A stretch of 64,000 nucleotides of DNA from Paenibacillus riograndensis SBR5 (lineage in GTDB: Bacteria; Bacillota; Bacilli; Paenibacillales; Paenibacillaceae): NCBI RefSeq assembly GCF_000981585.1, contig NZ_LN831776.1, positions 5,191,187 to 5,255,186 of the forward strand. The letters are read 5' to 3'. Below the pieces are notes generated by a model. It searched no databases. It was not told the DNA's origin and saw only the letters and a program-made list of their open reading frames with translations. This document shows positions 35,152 through 43,745 of this stretch, piece by piece (the first letter of the stretch is position 1; every line of letters begins with the position of its first letter). A program made the translations under genes and the position numbers.

Positions 35152-36744
35152 ATGTTTAAAGTATTAGTATCGGATCCGATCAGCGATTTGGGCATTCAGC
35201 AATTAATGGACGCAAGTGATGTGACTGTAGACAAAAAAACCGGGCTCAGTGAAGACGAACTTACCGCTATCATCGGGGAATATGATGGCTTGCTCGTCCG
35301 CAGCCAGACTACGGTGACGGAGAAGATTATTGCAGCGGGGACTAAGCTGAAGGTGATCGGCCGCGCCGGCGTAGGCGTCGACAATATTAAGCTGGAAGCA
35401 GCCACACAGCACGGTGTTGTTGTTATCAACGCTCCTGACGGAAATACAATCACGACCTGTGAGCACGCTTTTGCCATGATGATGGCATTGGCCCGCCATA
35501 TTCCTCAAGCCTATGCCAAAACCATCTCCGGTGTCTGGGATAGAAAAACATTCCTGGGCGTAGAGCTTCGCGGCAAAACACTGGGCGTACTCGGTATGGG
35601 CCGTATCGGCAGCGAGGTGGCCAAACGGGCCAAAGCCTTCGGCATGAACATTCTTGCCTATGACCCGTTCCTGACCGCTGACCGTGCGGAAAAACTTGAG
35701 GTGAAGCTGGCTTCGGTGGATGATATTGTCCGCGGCGCGGATTTCATCACTGTGCATACCCCGCTCACCCCGGAAACCCGTCATATGATCTCCCGGCCGC
35801 AATTTGAGGTCATGAAAAAAGGCATGCGCATCGTCAACTGTGCCCGCGGCGGCGTAATCGACGAAATGGCGCTGGTTGAAGCCATCGACAGCGGCATCGT
35901 TGCCGGAGCAGCGTTCGACGTATTTGAAAAAGAGCCGCCTCAAGCGGATCACCCGTTCCTCTCCCATCCGAAAATTATCGTGACTCCGCATCTGGGCGCT
36001 TCGACCGTAGAAGCCCAGGAGAATGTAGCGATCGATGTATCGGAGCAGGTGCTGCATATTCTGCGCAACGAGCCGTTCATCAACGCTGTTAACATTCCTC
36101 CGGTTGCACCAAGCGTTATGAACAAGCTACAGCCGTATTTCACGCTGGGAGAAAAGCTTGGCAGTTTTGCTTCACAGCTGACCGGCGGCGCTATCCGTGA
36201 AATTCATGTTGAATATGCCGGGGACCTTTCGGATGTGGATACACAGCCGCTAACCCGCTATATCGTGAAAGGCGTGTTCACCCGCCATTTCGGCGGCGAT
36301 GTCAACATCGTCAACTCCATGCATCTGGCCAAAACGCGCGATGTCAATGTTGTCGTGACAAAAGCCTCCAAAACCAAAGGCTTCACCAATCTTATCACGG
36401 TTACACTGAAAGCCGAGCCGGATGAAGAGCGTCTGGTTGCCGGAACATTGCTCCAGGGTTACGGGGAACGCATTGTTCAGGTCAATAAATTCCCGGTCGA
36501 TATCGCTCCGGAAGGCCATCAGATTGTGATCTCCCACAACGACAAGCCGGGGATTATCGGTCTCGTCGGCACGCTGCTGGGACAGAACGATGTTAACATC
36601 GCTTCGATGCAGGTGGGACGCAAAATTGTCGGCGGTGCAGCCATCATGCTTTTGACCGTGGATAAAGCGGTGCCTCAGCAGGTGCTGGTGAAGCTCGCCG
36701 GCCTGCCGGAAATCAACACTGCCGAAGAGATTGTTCTGCTGTAG
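35152..36744 (+). CDS. serA: D-3-phosphoglycerate dehydrogenase
   Basis: First step of serine synthesis from 3-phosphoglycerate. 530 aa, the long form: catalytic/NAD domains with LGVLGMGRIGSEVAKRAKAFGM, NCARGGVIDE and VTPHLGASTVEAQENVA, then the allosteric substrate-binding domain (about 320-450) and a C-terminal ACT domain (HNDKPGIIGLVGTLLGQNDVNIASMQVGR). AAGGAGG precedes ATG 35152. Controlled by the upstream T-box. Confidence 0.97.
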   Translation: MFKVLVSDPISDLGIQQLMDASDVTVDKKTGLSEDELTAIIGEYDGLLVRSQTTVTEKIIAAGTKLKVIGRAGVGVDNIKLEAATQHGVVVINAPDGNTITTCEHAFAMMMALARHIPQAYAKTISGVWDRKTFLGVELRGKTLGVLGMGRIGSEVAKRAKAFGMNILAYDPFLTADRAEKLEVKLASVDDIVRGADFITVHTPLTPETRHMISRPQFEVMKKGMRIVNCARGGVIDEMALVEAIDSGIVAGAAFDVFEKEPPQADHPFLSHPKIIVTPHLGASTVEAQENVAIDVSEQVLHILRNEPFINAVNIPPVAPSVMNKLQPYFTLGEKLGSFASQLTGGAIREIHVEYAGDLSDVDTQPLTRYIVKGVFTRHFGGDVNIVNSMHLAKTRDVNVVVTKASKTKGFTNLITVTLKAEPDEERLVAGTLLQGYGERIVQVNKFPVDIAPEGHQIVISHNDKPGIIGLVGTLLGQNDVNIASMQVGRKIVGGAAIMLLTVDKAVPQQVLVKLAGLPEINTAEEIVLL

Positions 36745-36786
36745 AAGCCATTTCACTCCATCTATAGCTCTGGCAAGTTAGCAAAA

Positions 36787-36842
36787 AAACCGCTCTTTCG
36801 AAAATGGAAGCCTTCCGGCACCATTTCAAAAGAGCGGTTTTT
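36787..36842 (+). terminator. serA intrinsic terminator
   Basis: Long stem with arms AAACCGCTCTTT and AAAGAGCGGTTT plus inner AAATGG/CCATTT pairing, followed by T. An A-run on the other side would make it usable in both directions. Confidence 0.88.
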
Positions 36843-36896
36843 AAAATATAAGAATTTATATGCTTCACCCAATAAATGTTCCTTATATTTCTCGCT

Positions 36897-36936
36897 GAAA
36901 CGGTACCGTCCTGTAAAAGGACGGCGAAGCCGTTTC
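36897..36936. repeat. Hairpin of the AAACGGCT family
   Basis: GAAACGG-TACCGTCC ... GGACGG...CCGTTTC inverted repeat directly beyond the SDR gene stop; related to the hairpins at 31.06 and 31.54 kb. Possibly terminates the SDR transcript. Confidence 0.55.
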
Positions 36937-36943
36937 CACTTGT

Positions 36944-37792
36944 TTATTCCGGTACTTTAAATACCGGGACAAGCCGTCCATCTACATCAGTGAAGCCGTA
37001 TTTTTCCGCAAGGCTGCCTACCTGCTGCGGGATTCCCGTCATGGCCAATACCTCCGGGTCAGCAGCCAGCCGGACCACGGCCCGGCCGATATAGGCTGTG
37101 GACTCACTGGTCTGCAGCTCTGCCACGTCCTGCCAGTGCTCTTCATCTGTATTCAGGCTCTCCAGAACCAGTTCGGTCCGCATCCAGCCGGGCGAAAGCG
37201 GGATCACGGCTATTTTGTCTGCCGCAAGCTCTACAGACAATCCAAAAGCCATGCGTACCAGCGCATTTTTGGCCAAGTCATAATAAAAGTTGTCAATATA
37301 TTTGTAGTGGTCCCAATACGTTGTATGAATAATGATTCCACCGCCTTCCCGGTTGCTGCGCATCAGCGGAACGGCGTAATAATTCGTCATAAGCTGCGCC
37401 CTCACTCCCGCATCGAACATATGGCTCCAATGGTCTGTAGGCAGCTCCCAGAAGGGTTTGCTCGCGATGGACCGCTCGTTGCCGCCCCACACATTGTTGA
37501 CCAGGATATCCAGCCTGCCCTGCTCTGACGATATCCGCCCGATGACGGCTTCTGTCTCACTATCCCGGGTATGGTCGCAGCGGACCGCTTCCCCTTCTCC
37601 TCCAGCCGCCCTGATCTCGTCCAGCACACTGTCAATGGTTCCTTTACGCCGGTCCTCTTGCGAAAGCCCCCTGCTTCTGCCTGTAATGTACACGTACGCT
37701 CCCGCTTTTGCCAGCTCCAAAGCGATTCCCCGGCCGGCTCCCCGGCTTCCTCCGGTAACCAGTGCCACTTTCCCTTGCAAATTAGTCATCAT
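36944..37792 (-). CDS. Short-chain dehydrogenase/reductase
   Basis: 282 aa. NAD(P)-binding VALVTGGSRGAGRGIALELA, NNVWGG (NNAG variant) and the catalytic YYDLAKNA (YxxxK). Longer than a minimal SDR, with an insertion after the second strand (SRGLSQEDRRKGTIDS). Start at tandem ATG near 37792 preceded by AGGGGAG. Divergent from a WYL-domain regulator that may control it. Substrate unknown. Confidence 0.92.
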   Translation of the reverse strand: MMTNLQGKVALVTGGSRGAGRGIALELAKAGAYVYITGRSRGLSQEDRRKGTIDSVLDEIRAAGGEGEAVRCDHTRDSETEAVIGRISSEQGRLDILVNNVWGGNERSIASKPFWELPTDHWSHMFDAGVRAQLMTNYYAVPLMRSNREGGGIIIHTTYWDHYKYIDNFYYDLAKNALVRMAFGLSVELAADKIAVIPLSPGWMRTELVLESLNTDEEHWQDVAELQTSESTAYIGRAVVRLAADPEVLAMTGIPQQVGSLAEKYGFTDVDGRLVPVFKVPE

Positions 37793-37864
37793 TACCGCTC
37801 CCCTCATGATTCTTGATCCTGGTTTTATGTGTTCTTGTGTTTGCTATAGTTATCATAAACTCTA

Positions 37865-37895
37865 TATATGACATCAATTGACATATAAATATGAT
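37865..37895 (+). promoter_or_regulatory. Promoter/operator candidate between SDR and WYL regulator
   Basis: Inverted repeat TATATGACA-TCAAT-TGACATATA (37865-37887; 8 of 9 arm positions match) overlaps a plus-strand promoter: -35 ATGACA (37868-37873), 16-bp spacer, -10 TATGAT (37890-37895). A position suited to autoregulation by the divergent regulator. Confidence 0.5.
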
Positions 37896-37941
37896 AAACT
37901 GAAAAAGATTGAAATTAAGGTACCCCTGTGAGGAGGACGTT

Positions 37942-38937
37942 ATGAGAGCCGACCGTTTATTATCTATCCTGCTTCTGCTGCAGAACCGCGGCAAAGTCAC
38001 CTCCCGTGAGCTTGCCGGCACCCTGGAGGTGTCTGAACGAACGATATTTCGTGATATGGAGGCGCTGAGCGCCTCCGGAATCCCCGTATTGGCTGAAAGA
38101 GGCCGGGAAGGAGGCTGGATGCTCACAGAAGGCTACAGGACCTCGCTTACCGGCATGAAGCCCAAAGAAATAGGCGCACTGCAGCTCTCAGCCGATCCGT
38201 CCATTTTACAGGATCTTGGTATTCATGAGGATTACACGCTCGCCACACGCAAGCTGGAGGCTGCTGCCACTGCGAATACATTCCCTTCAGCCAACTATTT
38301 TAACCAGCGCATTCATATAGACAGTGAAGGATGGGTTCCCTCCAAAGAGAGTTTCCCCTTTCTCTCCGAATTGCAGACAGCTCTCTGGGAAGACCGGAAG
38401 GTAAATATCTCCTATCTCCGCAACGGGGAAGTAAAGAACAGAAAGATCGGACTGCTGGGTTTGGTGGCTAAACAGGGGGTCTGGTATGTTATCGGGGAGC
38501 ATGACGGGCAATTCAGAACCTACCGGGTCTCAAGAATCATTGCCTGTCAAAAGATAGATGAAGCTTATACCCGGCCTGACGATTTTGAGCTTACAAGCTA
38601 TTGGGAGTCATCCAAAGTATCCTTCAAATCAGCCCTCCCCAGCTATAAGGCCAAATTTTCATTGCAGTCTTCTTCCCTGCCAGTATTAAGCCAGGAACGT
38701 TATGTTACAGTGCTATCCATGGAGGATTCTCCAGGTTCTGCGTGGCTAAAGGTTGAAGCAGAGTTCAACACCATAGAAGCAGCTTGCCGGGTGATGTTGT
38801 CCTTAGGTCCTAATGTGATCGTCGGGGAACCGGAGGAATTGCGTGCCAGAGTATATAAGGCTGCCTTAAAAACAGTTCTGCTGGGCCGCAGGGTAAGGCG
38901 TTCCCTTCCGGGAAATTCCCAACCGCAGCAAGAATAG
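37942..38937 (+). CDS. HTH/WYL-domain transcriptional regulator (YafY type)
   Basis: 331 aa. N-terminal HTH (MRADRLLSILLLLQNRGKVTSRELAGTLEVSERTIFRDMEAL) followed by a WYL domain (VNISYLRNGEVKNRKIGLLGLVAKQGVWYVIGEHDGQFRTYRVSRI). ATG 37942 has AGGAGG 5-6 nt upstream, which decides against the earlier in-frame start. Divergently transcribed from the SDR, its likely target. The WYL ligand is unknown. Confidence 0.92.
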   Translation: MRADRLLSILLLLQNRGKVTSRELAGTLEVSERTIFRDMEALSASGIPVLAERGREGGWMLTEGYRTSLTGMKPKEIGALQLSADPSILQDLGIHEDYTLATRKLEAAATANTFPSANYFNQRIHIDSEGWVPSKESFPFLSELQTALWEDRKVNISYLRNGEVKNRKIGLLGLVAKQGVWYVIGEHDGQFRTYRVSRIIACQKIDEAYTRPDDFELTSYWESSKVSFKSALPSYKAKFSLQSSSLPVLSQERYVTVLSMEDSPGSAWLKVEAEFNTIEAACRVMLSLGPNVIVGEPEELRARVYKAALKTVLLGRRVRRSLPGNSQPQQE

Positions 38938-39069
38938 GCACTTGGTCCGCCCAGGAAAAGATAGCCGTTTCCCGTAATAATTTATGTCAATTCTTACAAT
39001 AGACCTAACGTCCTGAAATCGCCTATAATATTACAATACTCAACATATTTATTAGGGGGAATAGTTATT

Positions 39070-40320
39070 ATGGACTGGATGAACAAGCTTCCGCTAAAAC
39101 AGAGAATTGTTGCCGGTTGTTATCTGATCGCCGCATTATTTGCAGTTCCTGTACTGATCACTTTATTGATCATGGGCAAGATTGTTATCGGAATTATACT
39201 GGTAGCGGTATTGGCAGCTCTTACCTTCCCTCTTTCACGCTTCATTGAGAGAACGCTTACATCTTCGTTTGACGACATTTCTAATGTTACACACACCATT
39301 GCAAAAGGCGACTTTACCAACCGGGCCGACGAGAACGGCTCTATGGGGGATATCAGCCGGTCCTTCAATACCATGATCGATAAGCTGAAAAAGATCCTTA
39401 CCGATGCTTCGCAGATTACCCGCCAGGTTATGGATGCCAGCCGCGGCATTGAAGACAAGAACCAGAATCTGAAGATCGTAATGGCCCAGGTCGCCTCTTC
39501 GTCCAATGAACTGGCTCTTGGCGCAAATGAAATCTCCGTGGACATTGCCGACATGACCGAATCCATCAAAGACATAGAGACCAAGGTCTCCAACTATACG
39601 AGCTCGACCAAGGAAATGAACAGACGGTCTGTACATACATTGGAACTGGTTGAAAAAGGACGGCAATCGGTGGATACACAAGCCGAAGGCATGCGCAAGA
39701 ATATACAAGCCACCCAGAAGGTGGCCGACACGATTGAAGCACTCTCCCAAAATGCCCGGGGGATTACCATGATCACCAAAACGATCACAGAAATCGCCGA
39801 GCAGACCAACCTCTTGTCGCTCAACGCCTCTATTGAAGCAGCCCGGGCCGGTGAACATGGCCGTGGTTTTGCTGTCGTGGCCCAGGAAGTACGCAAGCTG
39901 GCCGAGGAATCTACCGCCTCCACTAAAGAGGTGTTCAGTCTGGTGCGCAGCATAGAGAACGATATCAAGCAAGCGATTGAGAATATCGCCATTAACGAGG
40001 AAGTCGTTCAGGTACAGAATGAGATGATCATCGAAACGGCGAATATTTTCGCACAGATTGTGCAAAGCGTCCAATACATAACCGAGCAAATTGCTTCTTT
40101 CTCTGCCGAAAGCGACCTCATGCTGGAGAGCGCACTCAAAATCTCCGGCGCCATCGAAAATATTTCCGCAATTACCGAAGAAACGGCGGCGGGAACGGAA
40201 GAGGTCTCCGCAGCGATGAACGAGCAAATCCATGCCTTGCAATCCGTTGCCGAGGAGACTGAAAAAATGACCCAAGCGGTGTTCCAACTGCAAAAAACGA
40301 TTCATATTTTCAAATTTTAA
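39070..40320 (+). CDS. Methyl-accepting chemotaxis-type protein without an extracellular sensor domain
   Basis: 416 aa. Two hydrophobic helices (about 13-35 and 38-54) are separated by only a few residues, so there is no periplasmic/extracellular ligand domain. A HAMP segment follows ([28 protein letters not shown]), then the MCP signalling hairpin with tip [26 protein letters not shown] precedes ATG. Such receptors often sense through the membrane or with partner proteins. It lies immediately upstream of the c-di-GMP riboswitch operon, with its own terminator. Confidence 0.92.
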   Translation: MDWMNKLPLKQRIVAGCYLIAALFAVPVLITLLIMGKIVIGIILVAVLAALTFPLSRFIERTLTSSFDDISNVTHTIAKGDFTNRADENGSMGDISRSFNTMIDKLKKILTDASQITRQVMDASRGIEDKNQNLKIVMAQVASSSNELALGANEISVDIADMTESIKDIETKVSNYTSSTKEMNRRSVHTLELVEKGRQSVDTQAEGMRKNIQATQKVADTIEALSQNARGITMITKTITEIAEQTNLLSLNASIEAARAGEHGRGFAVVAQEVRKLAEESTASTKEVFSLVRSIENDIKQAIENIAINEEVVQVQNEMIIETANIFAQIVQSVQYITEQIASFSAESDLMLESALKISGAIENISAITEETAAGTEEVSAAMNEQIHALQSVAEETEKMTQAVFQLQKTIHIFKF

Positions 40321-40332
40321 CTGTTACGTGGA

Positions 40333-40366
40333 GACTGCCGTATCCTTCCTGCGGCAGTTTTTTTAT
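40333..40366 (+). terminator. Terminator of the chemoreceptor gene
   Basis: ACTGCCG / CGGCAGT stem (40334-40358) followed by eight T. Confidence 0.9.
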
Positions 40367-40762
40367 TCACAAAATTTTCGCTGTTATATTCATCAGTTAC
40401 AGTTTTTTTGCATTAGAAGAGCCCCTCCATTCTTTTGCACTTCTCTCCTTTTGCCTGCTTCCTTTTTTGGAATGCAAATATTTGCAGATGAACCGCTCTT
40501 TATTCAGTGGTCCTTTTTACATAGTGAATTTTACAATGCGTTCCATTATTATGGCTGACCAACCCTTCTGCAAGTGAATTTATAGTTCAAAATCCTCATT
40601 TTTAGATTATTTCAATATTTCTTCACAGTTTGCATTTTTGGACTTTTTTTCATTAGCTCTTTTTTCTCATTCATTCTTATATATATACAAAATTATACTG
40701 TTTTTCACATGGATACGATCAGGCAGGATTCGCCAAAATACGAGGTTATCAGCACAAATATA
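40367..40762. other. AT-rich gene-free interval
   Basis: About 400 bases between the chemoreceptor terminator and the riboswitch promoter. Strikingly T-rich on the plus strand with no convincing ORF; one short palindrome TGCAAATATTTGCA near 40474. Base composition is clearly lower in GC than flanking genes. Confidence 0.5.
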
Positions 40763-40790
40763 TTGACAAAAGCTGAGTTAGAAATATATT
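40763..40790 (+). promoter_or_regulatory. Sigma-A-like promoter of the c-di-GMP riboswitch transcript
   Basis: Perfect -35 TTGACA (40763-40768), 16-bp spacer, -10 TATATT (40785-40790). The predicted RNA start falls about 20-30 bases before the aptamer. Confidence 0.75.
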
Positions 40791-40819
40791 GTAAAATAAA
40801 AAAAGGTATTATTTTCTTT

Positions 40820-40912
40820 AACACATATTGGCAAAATTCACCGAAAGGGAATGACGCAAAGCCATGGATCTACAGTCTCATTTCTATGGGACCATGACAG
40901 CCAGGTTGCTGA
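40820..40912 (+). promoter_or_regulatory. Cyclic-di-GMP-I (GEMM) riboswitch aptamer
   Basis: The sequence matches the class I aptamer in order: ACACATATTGGCAAA, stem ATTC-ACCGAAAGG-GAAT with a GAAA tetraloop, the invariant GACGCAAAGCC (40853-40863), P3 with CATGG...CCATG, and CAGCCAGGTTGCTG closing the pairing. All hallmark elements of the family are present. It lies downstream of a strong promoter and upstream of a terminator and the TPP-enzyme gene. Confidence 0.93.
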
Positions 40913-40958
40913 ACAGCCGAACGTCCGGGTTTTCCTGCGTTCTCTATGGTTATTTACG

Positions 40959-40999
40959 CAGCCAACCTGTGCTCTCATGAGTACAGGTTTTCTATTTTG
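40959..40999 (+). terminator. Expression-platform terminator of the c-di-GMP riboswitch
   Basis: Stem AACCTGTGCTC-TCAT-GAGTACAGGTT (40964-40989) followed by TTCTATTTT. Its 5' arm lies within CAGCCAACCTG (40959-40969), which can pair, with one bulge, with CAGGTTGCTG (40902-40911), the aptamer's 3' strand. Ligand binding would therefore free the terminator arm: the inferred logic is transcription OFF at high c-di-GMP. Confidence 0.85.
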
Positions 41000-41039
41000 C
41001 TGAATAAATAAAAAAAACATTGGGTGGGGTGGATTTCCT

Positions 41040-42674
41040 TTGAAAACAGTTTCAGATTATATGGCTGAGGCACTACGAAACCTCGGTGTAACACATTCCT
41101 TTGGCATAATCGGCAAGTCTATTTGTCCCGTAGTCCTGAAAATGGTGGATTACGGCATTGAATTTATTCCGGGGAGACACGAATCCAGTTCCGGGTTCGA
41201 AGCCGCCGGCTATGCTCTCAAAACAGGTAAACTCGGAGTGGCTTTTGGGACCTCCGGACCGGGGGGTACCAATCTTCTCACCGCCGCAGCACATGCGAAG
41301 GCGAACAATCTTCCCGTACTTTTTATAACAGGCCATCAATCCATCAAGGAACTGGGAATTCCCCAGTGCCAGGATTCTTCGGCTTATCTGGCCGATCTGG
41401 CGGACATGTTCAGACCCGCGACCCTTTACAGCAAGCTGGTGGAACGCGGCGATCATTTCGGCACGATTTTCAATCATGCTATCTCCATTGCCTTGAGCGG
41501 ACAACGGGGACCGGTTCATCTCTGTATCCCGTTTGATGTGCAGACCGAAGTGCTGGAAGAATGCCGGATTGTTATCCCTGAGCGCGAACATCTGGTCAGT
41601 GCCGGTAATTTGGAACGCGTACTTTCTGCCATTAATGAATCAAGCCATCCTCTGATCATTGCGGGCAAAGGGGTCAATCGTTCCGGCGCGCACGAGGAGC
41701 TTCTTCAACTGGCTGAAACCTTCAATATTCCGGTGGTCACCTCTCCCGGCGGCAAGGGTGCCATCGCCTGGGATCACCCGCTGTATCACGGCCCCATTGG
41801 TGTCGGCGGCTGCAAGCATGGCGAGGATTTGTTAAACCGCAGTGATGTGTTCATCGTGCTTGGCTCTCGTCTCAGCGATATGACCATCTGCAATCTTAAG
41901 GCAGAGAATCATCCGAAGACATTGATCCAATTTGACGTCGACCCTACCTTTGTCGGAAAAATATTAACCTCAGAGACAATCGCTGTAAGCGGGGACTTAC
42001 GCGACAATCTTGCGTTCTATCTTCAGAATTTTGATTCGGCTGCTATTAAAAAGCACGAAACAGAAACCGATGTTCATTATGCGGAAGAGTTGCCGGTTCT
42101 GCCCAAGCTTTCGCTTGCTTCGGTCATGGACGCATTAAGCGACCTGATCCCGTACAACAACACCATTTTTGTTGATGATGGCAGCCATGGCTTCAATGCC
42201 GCGAAATGGTACAAGGTCAAAAAGCCCGGCAGCGTTGTTTTTGATGCCTATTTTGCCTGCATGGGCAATTCCATCGGGATGGCTATCGGCGCTAAAGTGG
42301 CTTCACCGGAAGAAACAATTTTATGCATTACCGGTGACGGCTGCTTCATGATGCTTGGCACAGAAATAAATACGGCCGTGTGCAAGGACATCCCGGTGAT
42401 TTTTATCGTCGTGAACAATATGCAGCTCGACATGGCGTTAAAAGGCATGGAAAAAACAACAGGCAGAATCGACGGCACGATCTTCGAAGTTCCAATGGAT
42501 GCCGTGAAGTTTGCTGAATCCTTGGGGGCCACAGGCTACAGATGCGAGACTCTGGAACAATTCACATCTGCTATCCATGCTGCAGTAGCCTCTAACCGCG
42601 TGGCTGTAATTGAATTGCTGACTGACCGTACTGAAGTGCCTCCGACGGCCCATCGCACCTTGAATCTCAACTAA
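41040..42674 (+). CDS. Thiamine-diphosphate-dependent acetolactate synthase-like enzyme
   Basis: 544 aa with the three TPP-enzyme domains. The catalytic Glu is E48 (GRHESSSGFEAAGYA), and the cofactor motif is GDG (432-434) to NN (459-460). The closest fold family is IlvB-like acetolactate synthase/decarboxylase, but no regulatory subunit gene is present and it is not in an ilv operon, so the substrate is unknown; C-C bond formation from a 2-oxoacid is the reasonable inference. TTG start at 41040 with GGGGTGG upstream. Directly controlled by the c-di-GMP riboswitch. Confidence 0.88.
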   Translation: MKTVSDYMAEALRNLGVTHSFGIIGKSICPVVLKMVDYGIEFIPGRHESSSGFEAAGYALKTGKLGVAFGTSGPGGTNLLTAAAHAKANNLPVLFITGHQSIKELGIPQCQDSSAYLADLADMFRPATLYSKLVERGDHFGTIFNHAISIALSGQRGPVHLCIPFDVQTEVLEECRIVIPEREHLVSAGNLERVLSAINESSHPLIIAGKGVNRSGAHEELLQLAETFNIPVVTSPGGKGAIAWDHPLYHGPIGVGGCKHGEDLLNRSDVFIVLGSRLSDMTICNLKAENHPKTLIQFDVDPTFVGKILTSETIAVSGDLRDNLAFYLQNFDSAAIKKHETETDVHYAEELPVLPKLSLASVMDALSDLIPYNNTIFVDDGSHGFNAAKWYKVKKPGSVVFDAYFACMGNSIGMAIGAKVASPEETILCITGDGCFMMLGTEINTAVCKDIPVIFIVVNNMQLDMALKGMEKTTGRIDGTIFEVPMDAVKFAESLGATGYRCETLEQFTSAIHAAVASNRVAVIELLTDRTEVPPTAHRTLNLN

Positions 42675-42746
42675 GAATCAACAGCGGCAAGGACTCTCCA
42701 CTCATGATTGCTCCTTGCCGCTCATTACTATTCAGGAGGCATCTCT

Positions 42747-43115
42747 GTGGAAAATACGATTAACAGCGGTCTCAGGCACTTTTCCAACCTGTCTGGCAAT
42801 TACGGTGCCAAAGCTCTGGCTCCAATCAAGGAGCATTTTCCGGAGCTGGCCGAGTATATCATGGGCAACGCCTATGGTGACATTTTTCAGCGCACAACGA
42901 TTGGTTCGGATTGGAAGGAAATTGCCGTTATTTCATCCCTGATTACCATGGGACAGTTCGAGCAGCTCGGAGTCCATTATGTGATGGCGCTCAGCGTCGG
43001 AATGACTGTGGATCAGATCAAAGGTATTTTGCTGCATCTGGTGCCCGTTGTCGGTGCGCCCAGAGTCATTTCAGCTTTTAATGTGCTGCTTGCCACACTG
43101 GAGGAAATCGAATAA
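42747..43115 (+). CDS. Carboxymuconolactone decarboxylase (CMD)/AhpD-fold protein
   Basis: 122 aa from GTG 42747 with AGGAGG upstream. CMD family pattern: KEIAVISSLITMGQFEQLGVHYVMALSVGMTVDQIKGILLHLVPVVGAPRV. The His of QLGVHY is conserved, but the CxxC pair of AhpD peroxidase relatives is absent, so a peroxidase role is unlikely. It follows the TPP enzyme by 72 bases and is probably co-transcribed. Confidence 0.85.
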   Translation: MENTINSGLRHFSNLSGNYGAKALAPIKEHFPELAEYIMGNAYGDIFQRTTIGSDWKEIAVISSLITMGQFEQLGVHYVMALSVGMTVDQIKGILLHLVPVVGAPRVISAFNVLLATLEEIE

Positions 43116-43120
43116 CTTTT

Positions 43121-43222
43121 TTCGACTTTTTTGTACACAATTCGACTTTATTCTTGCATATTAGATAAATATATGATTATATGGAAGGGAATTTATCCCA
43201 AAACTAAGCTTAAAATGTCGAA
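43121..43222. promoter_or_regulatory. Cluster of candidate Spo0A boxes
   Basis: TTCGACT at 43121-43127 and 43141-43147 (exactly 20 bases apart), and TGTCGAA at 43216-43222. The last matches the 0A-box consensus; the first two match it on the other strand with one mismatch. They lie in the gap before the STAS-like gene. Binding is inference. Confidence 0.4.
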
Positions 43223-43296
43223 TTAAGGCATAAAATTCTAAGGTTGCCGGATAGATTCAATACTGAAACACATTCAATTTTGGGAGAGATGAGCAC

Positions 43297-43647
43297 ATGG
43301 GTAAATTTATTTTGAAAACCGATTCCGAAAAAAAAATCATTAATATCGAGCTAGAAGGGACCTTCTCCAATGAAGACGGCCTCAAGTCGATCCAAGCCTA
43401 TCAGCAAACCGTCAACCCGATTACCCCTTCAGAATATGCGCTGCAGATAGACTGCAGAAAACTGAACGTGACTGCTCCTGATGTCGTGCCATTGCTGGAA
43501 GGATGCTTCGTCATGTTCAAAGCGGATGGCTTCGAAAAAGTAAGCCTGACTCTTGAAAATAACCCGATCCTCAAAATGCAGCTTGCCCGTCTGGGCCGCA
43601 AAGCGGGACTTGAAAATCTGGAGATTACTTCGACTGCTCAGGTTTAA
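43297..43647 (+). CDS. STAS-like hypothetical protein
   Basis: 116 aa. The pattern of strands and helices (KKIINIELEGTFSNEDGLKSIQAYQQ, YALQIDCRKLNVTAPDVVPLLEG, GFEKVSLTLENNPILKMQLARLGRKAG) resembles a STAS domain as in anti-anti-sigma factors, but the usual phosphorylatable Ser after the third strand is not evident. AGAGATGAG precedes ATG 43297. Placed between the CMD-like and FabH-like genes. Role unknown. Confidence 0.6.
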   Translation: MGKFILKTDSEKKIINIELEGTFSNEDGLKSIQAYQQTVNPITPSEYALQIDCRKLNVTAPDVVPLLEGCFVMFKADGFEKVSLTLENNPILKMQLARLGRKAGLENLEITSTAQV

Positions 43648-43745
43648 GTTATTGTCCGGCGGATCACAAATCTGCAGGAGAAGCGGGTTTTGTACAACTC
43701 TATGGCTGTGAAGAAGCGCACATAATACTTTTAGGGGGATTAACC

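Noticed and set aside
40328..40558. 76-aa ORF downstream of the chemoreceptor
   Set aside because: Starts inside the terminator hairpin, has no ribosome site and is an AT-rich hydrophobic chance frame.
40709..40897. 62-aa ORF upstream of the TPP enzyme, considered as a leader peptide
   Set aside because: It runs across the riboswitch promoter and aptamer, so it cannot be translated from the predicted transcript.
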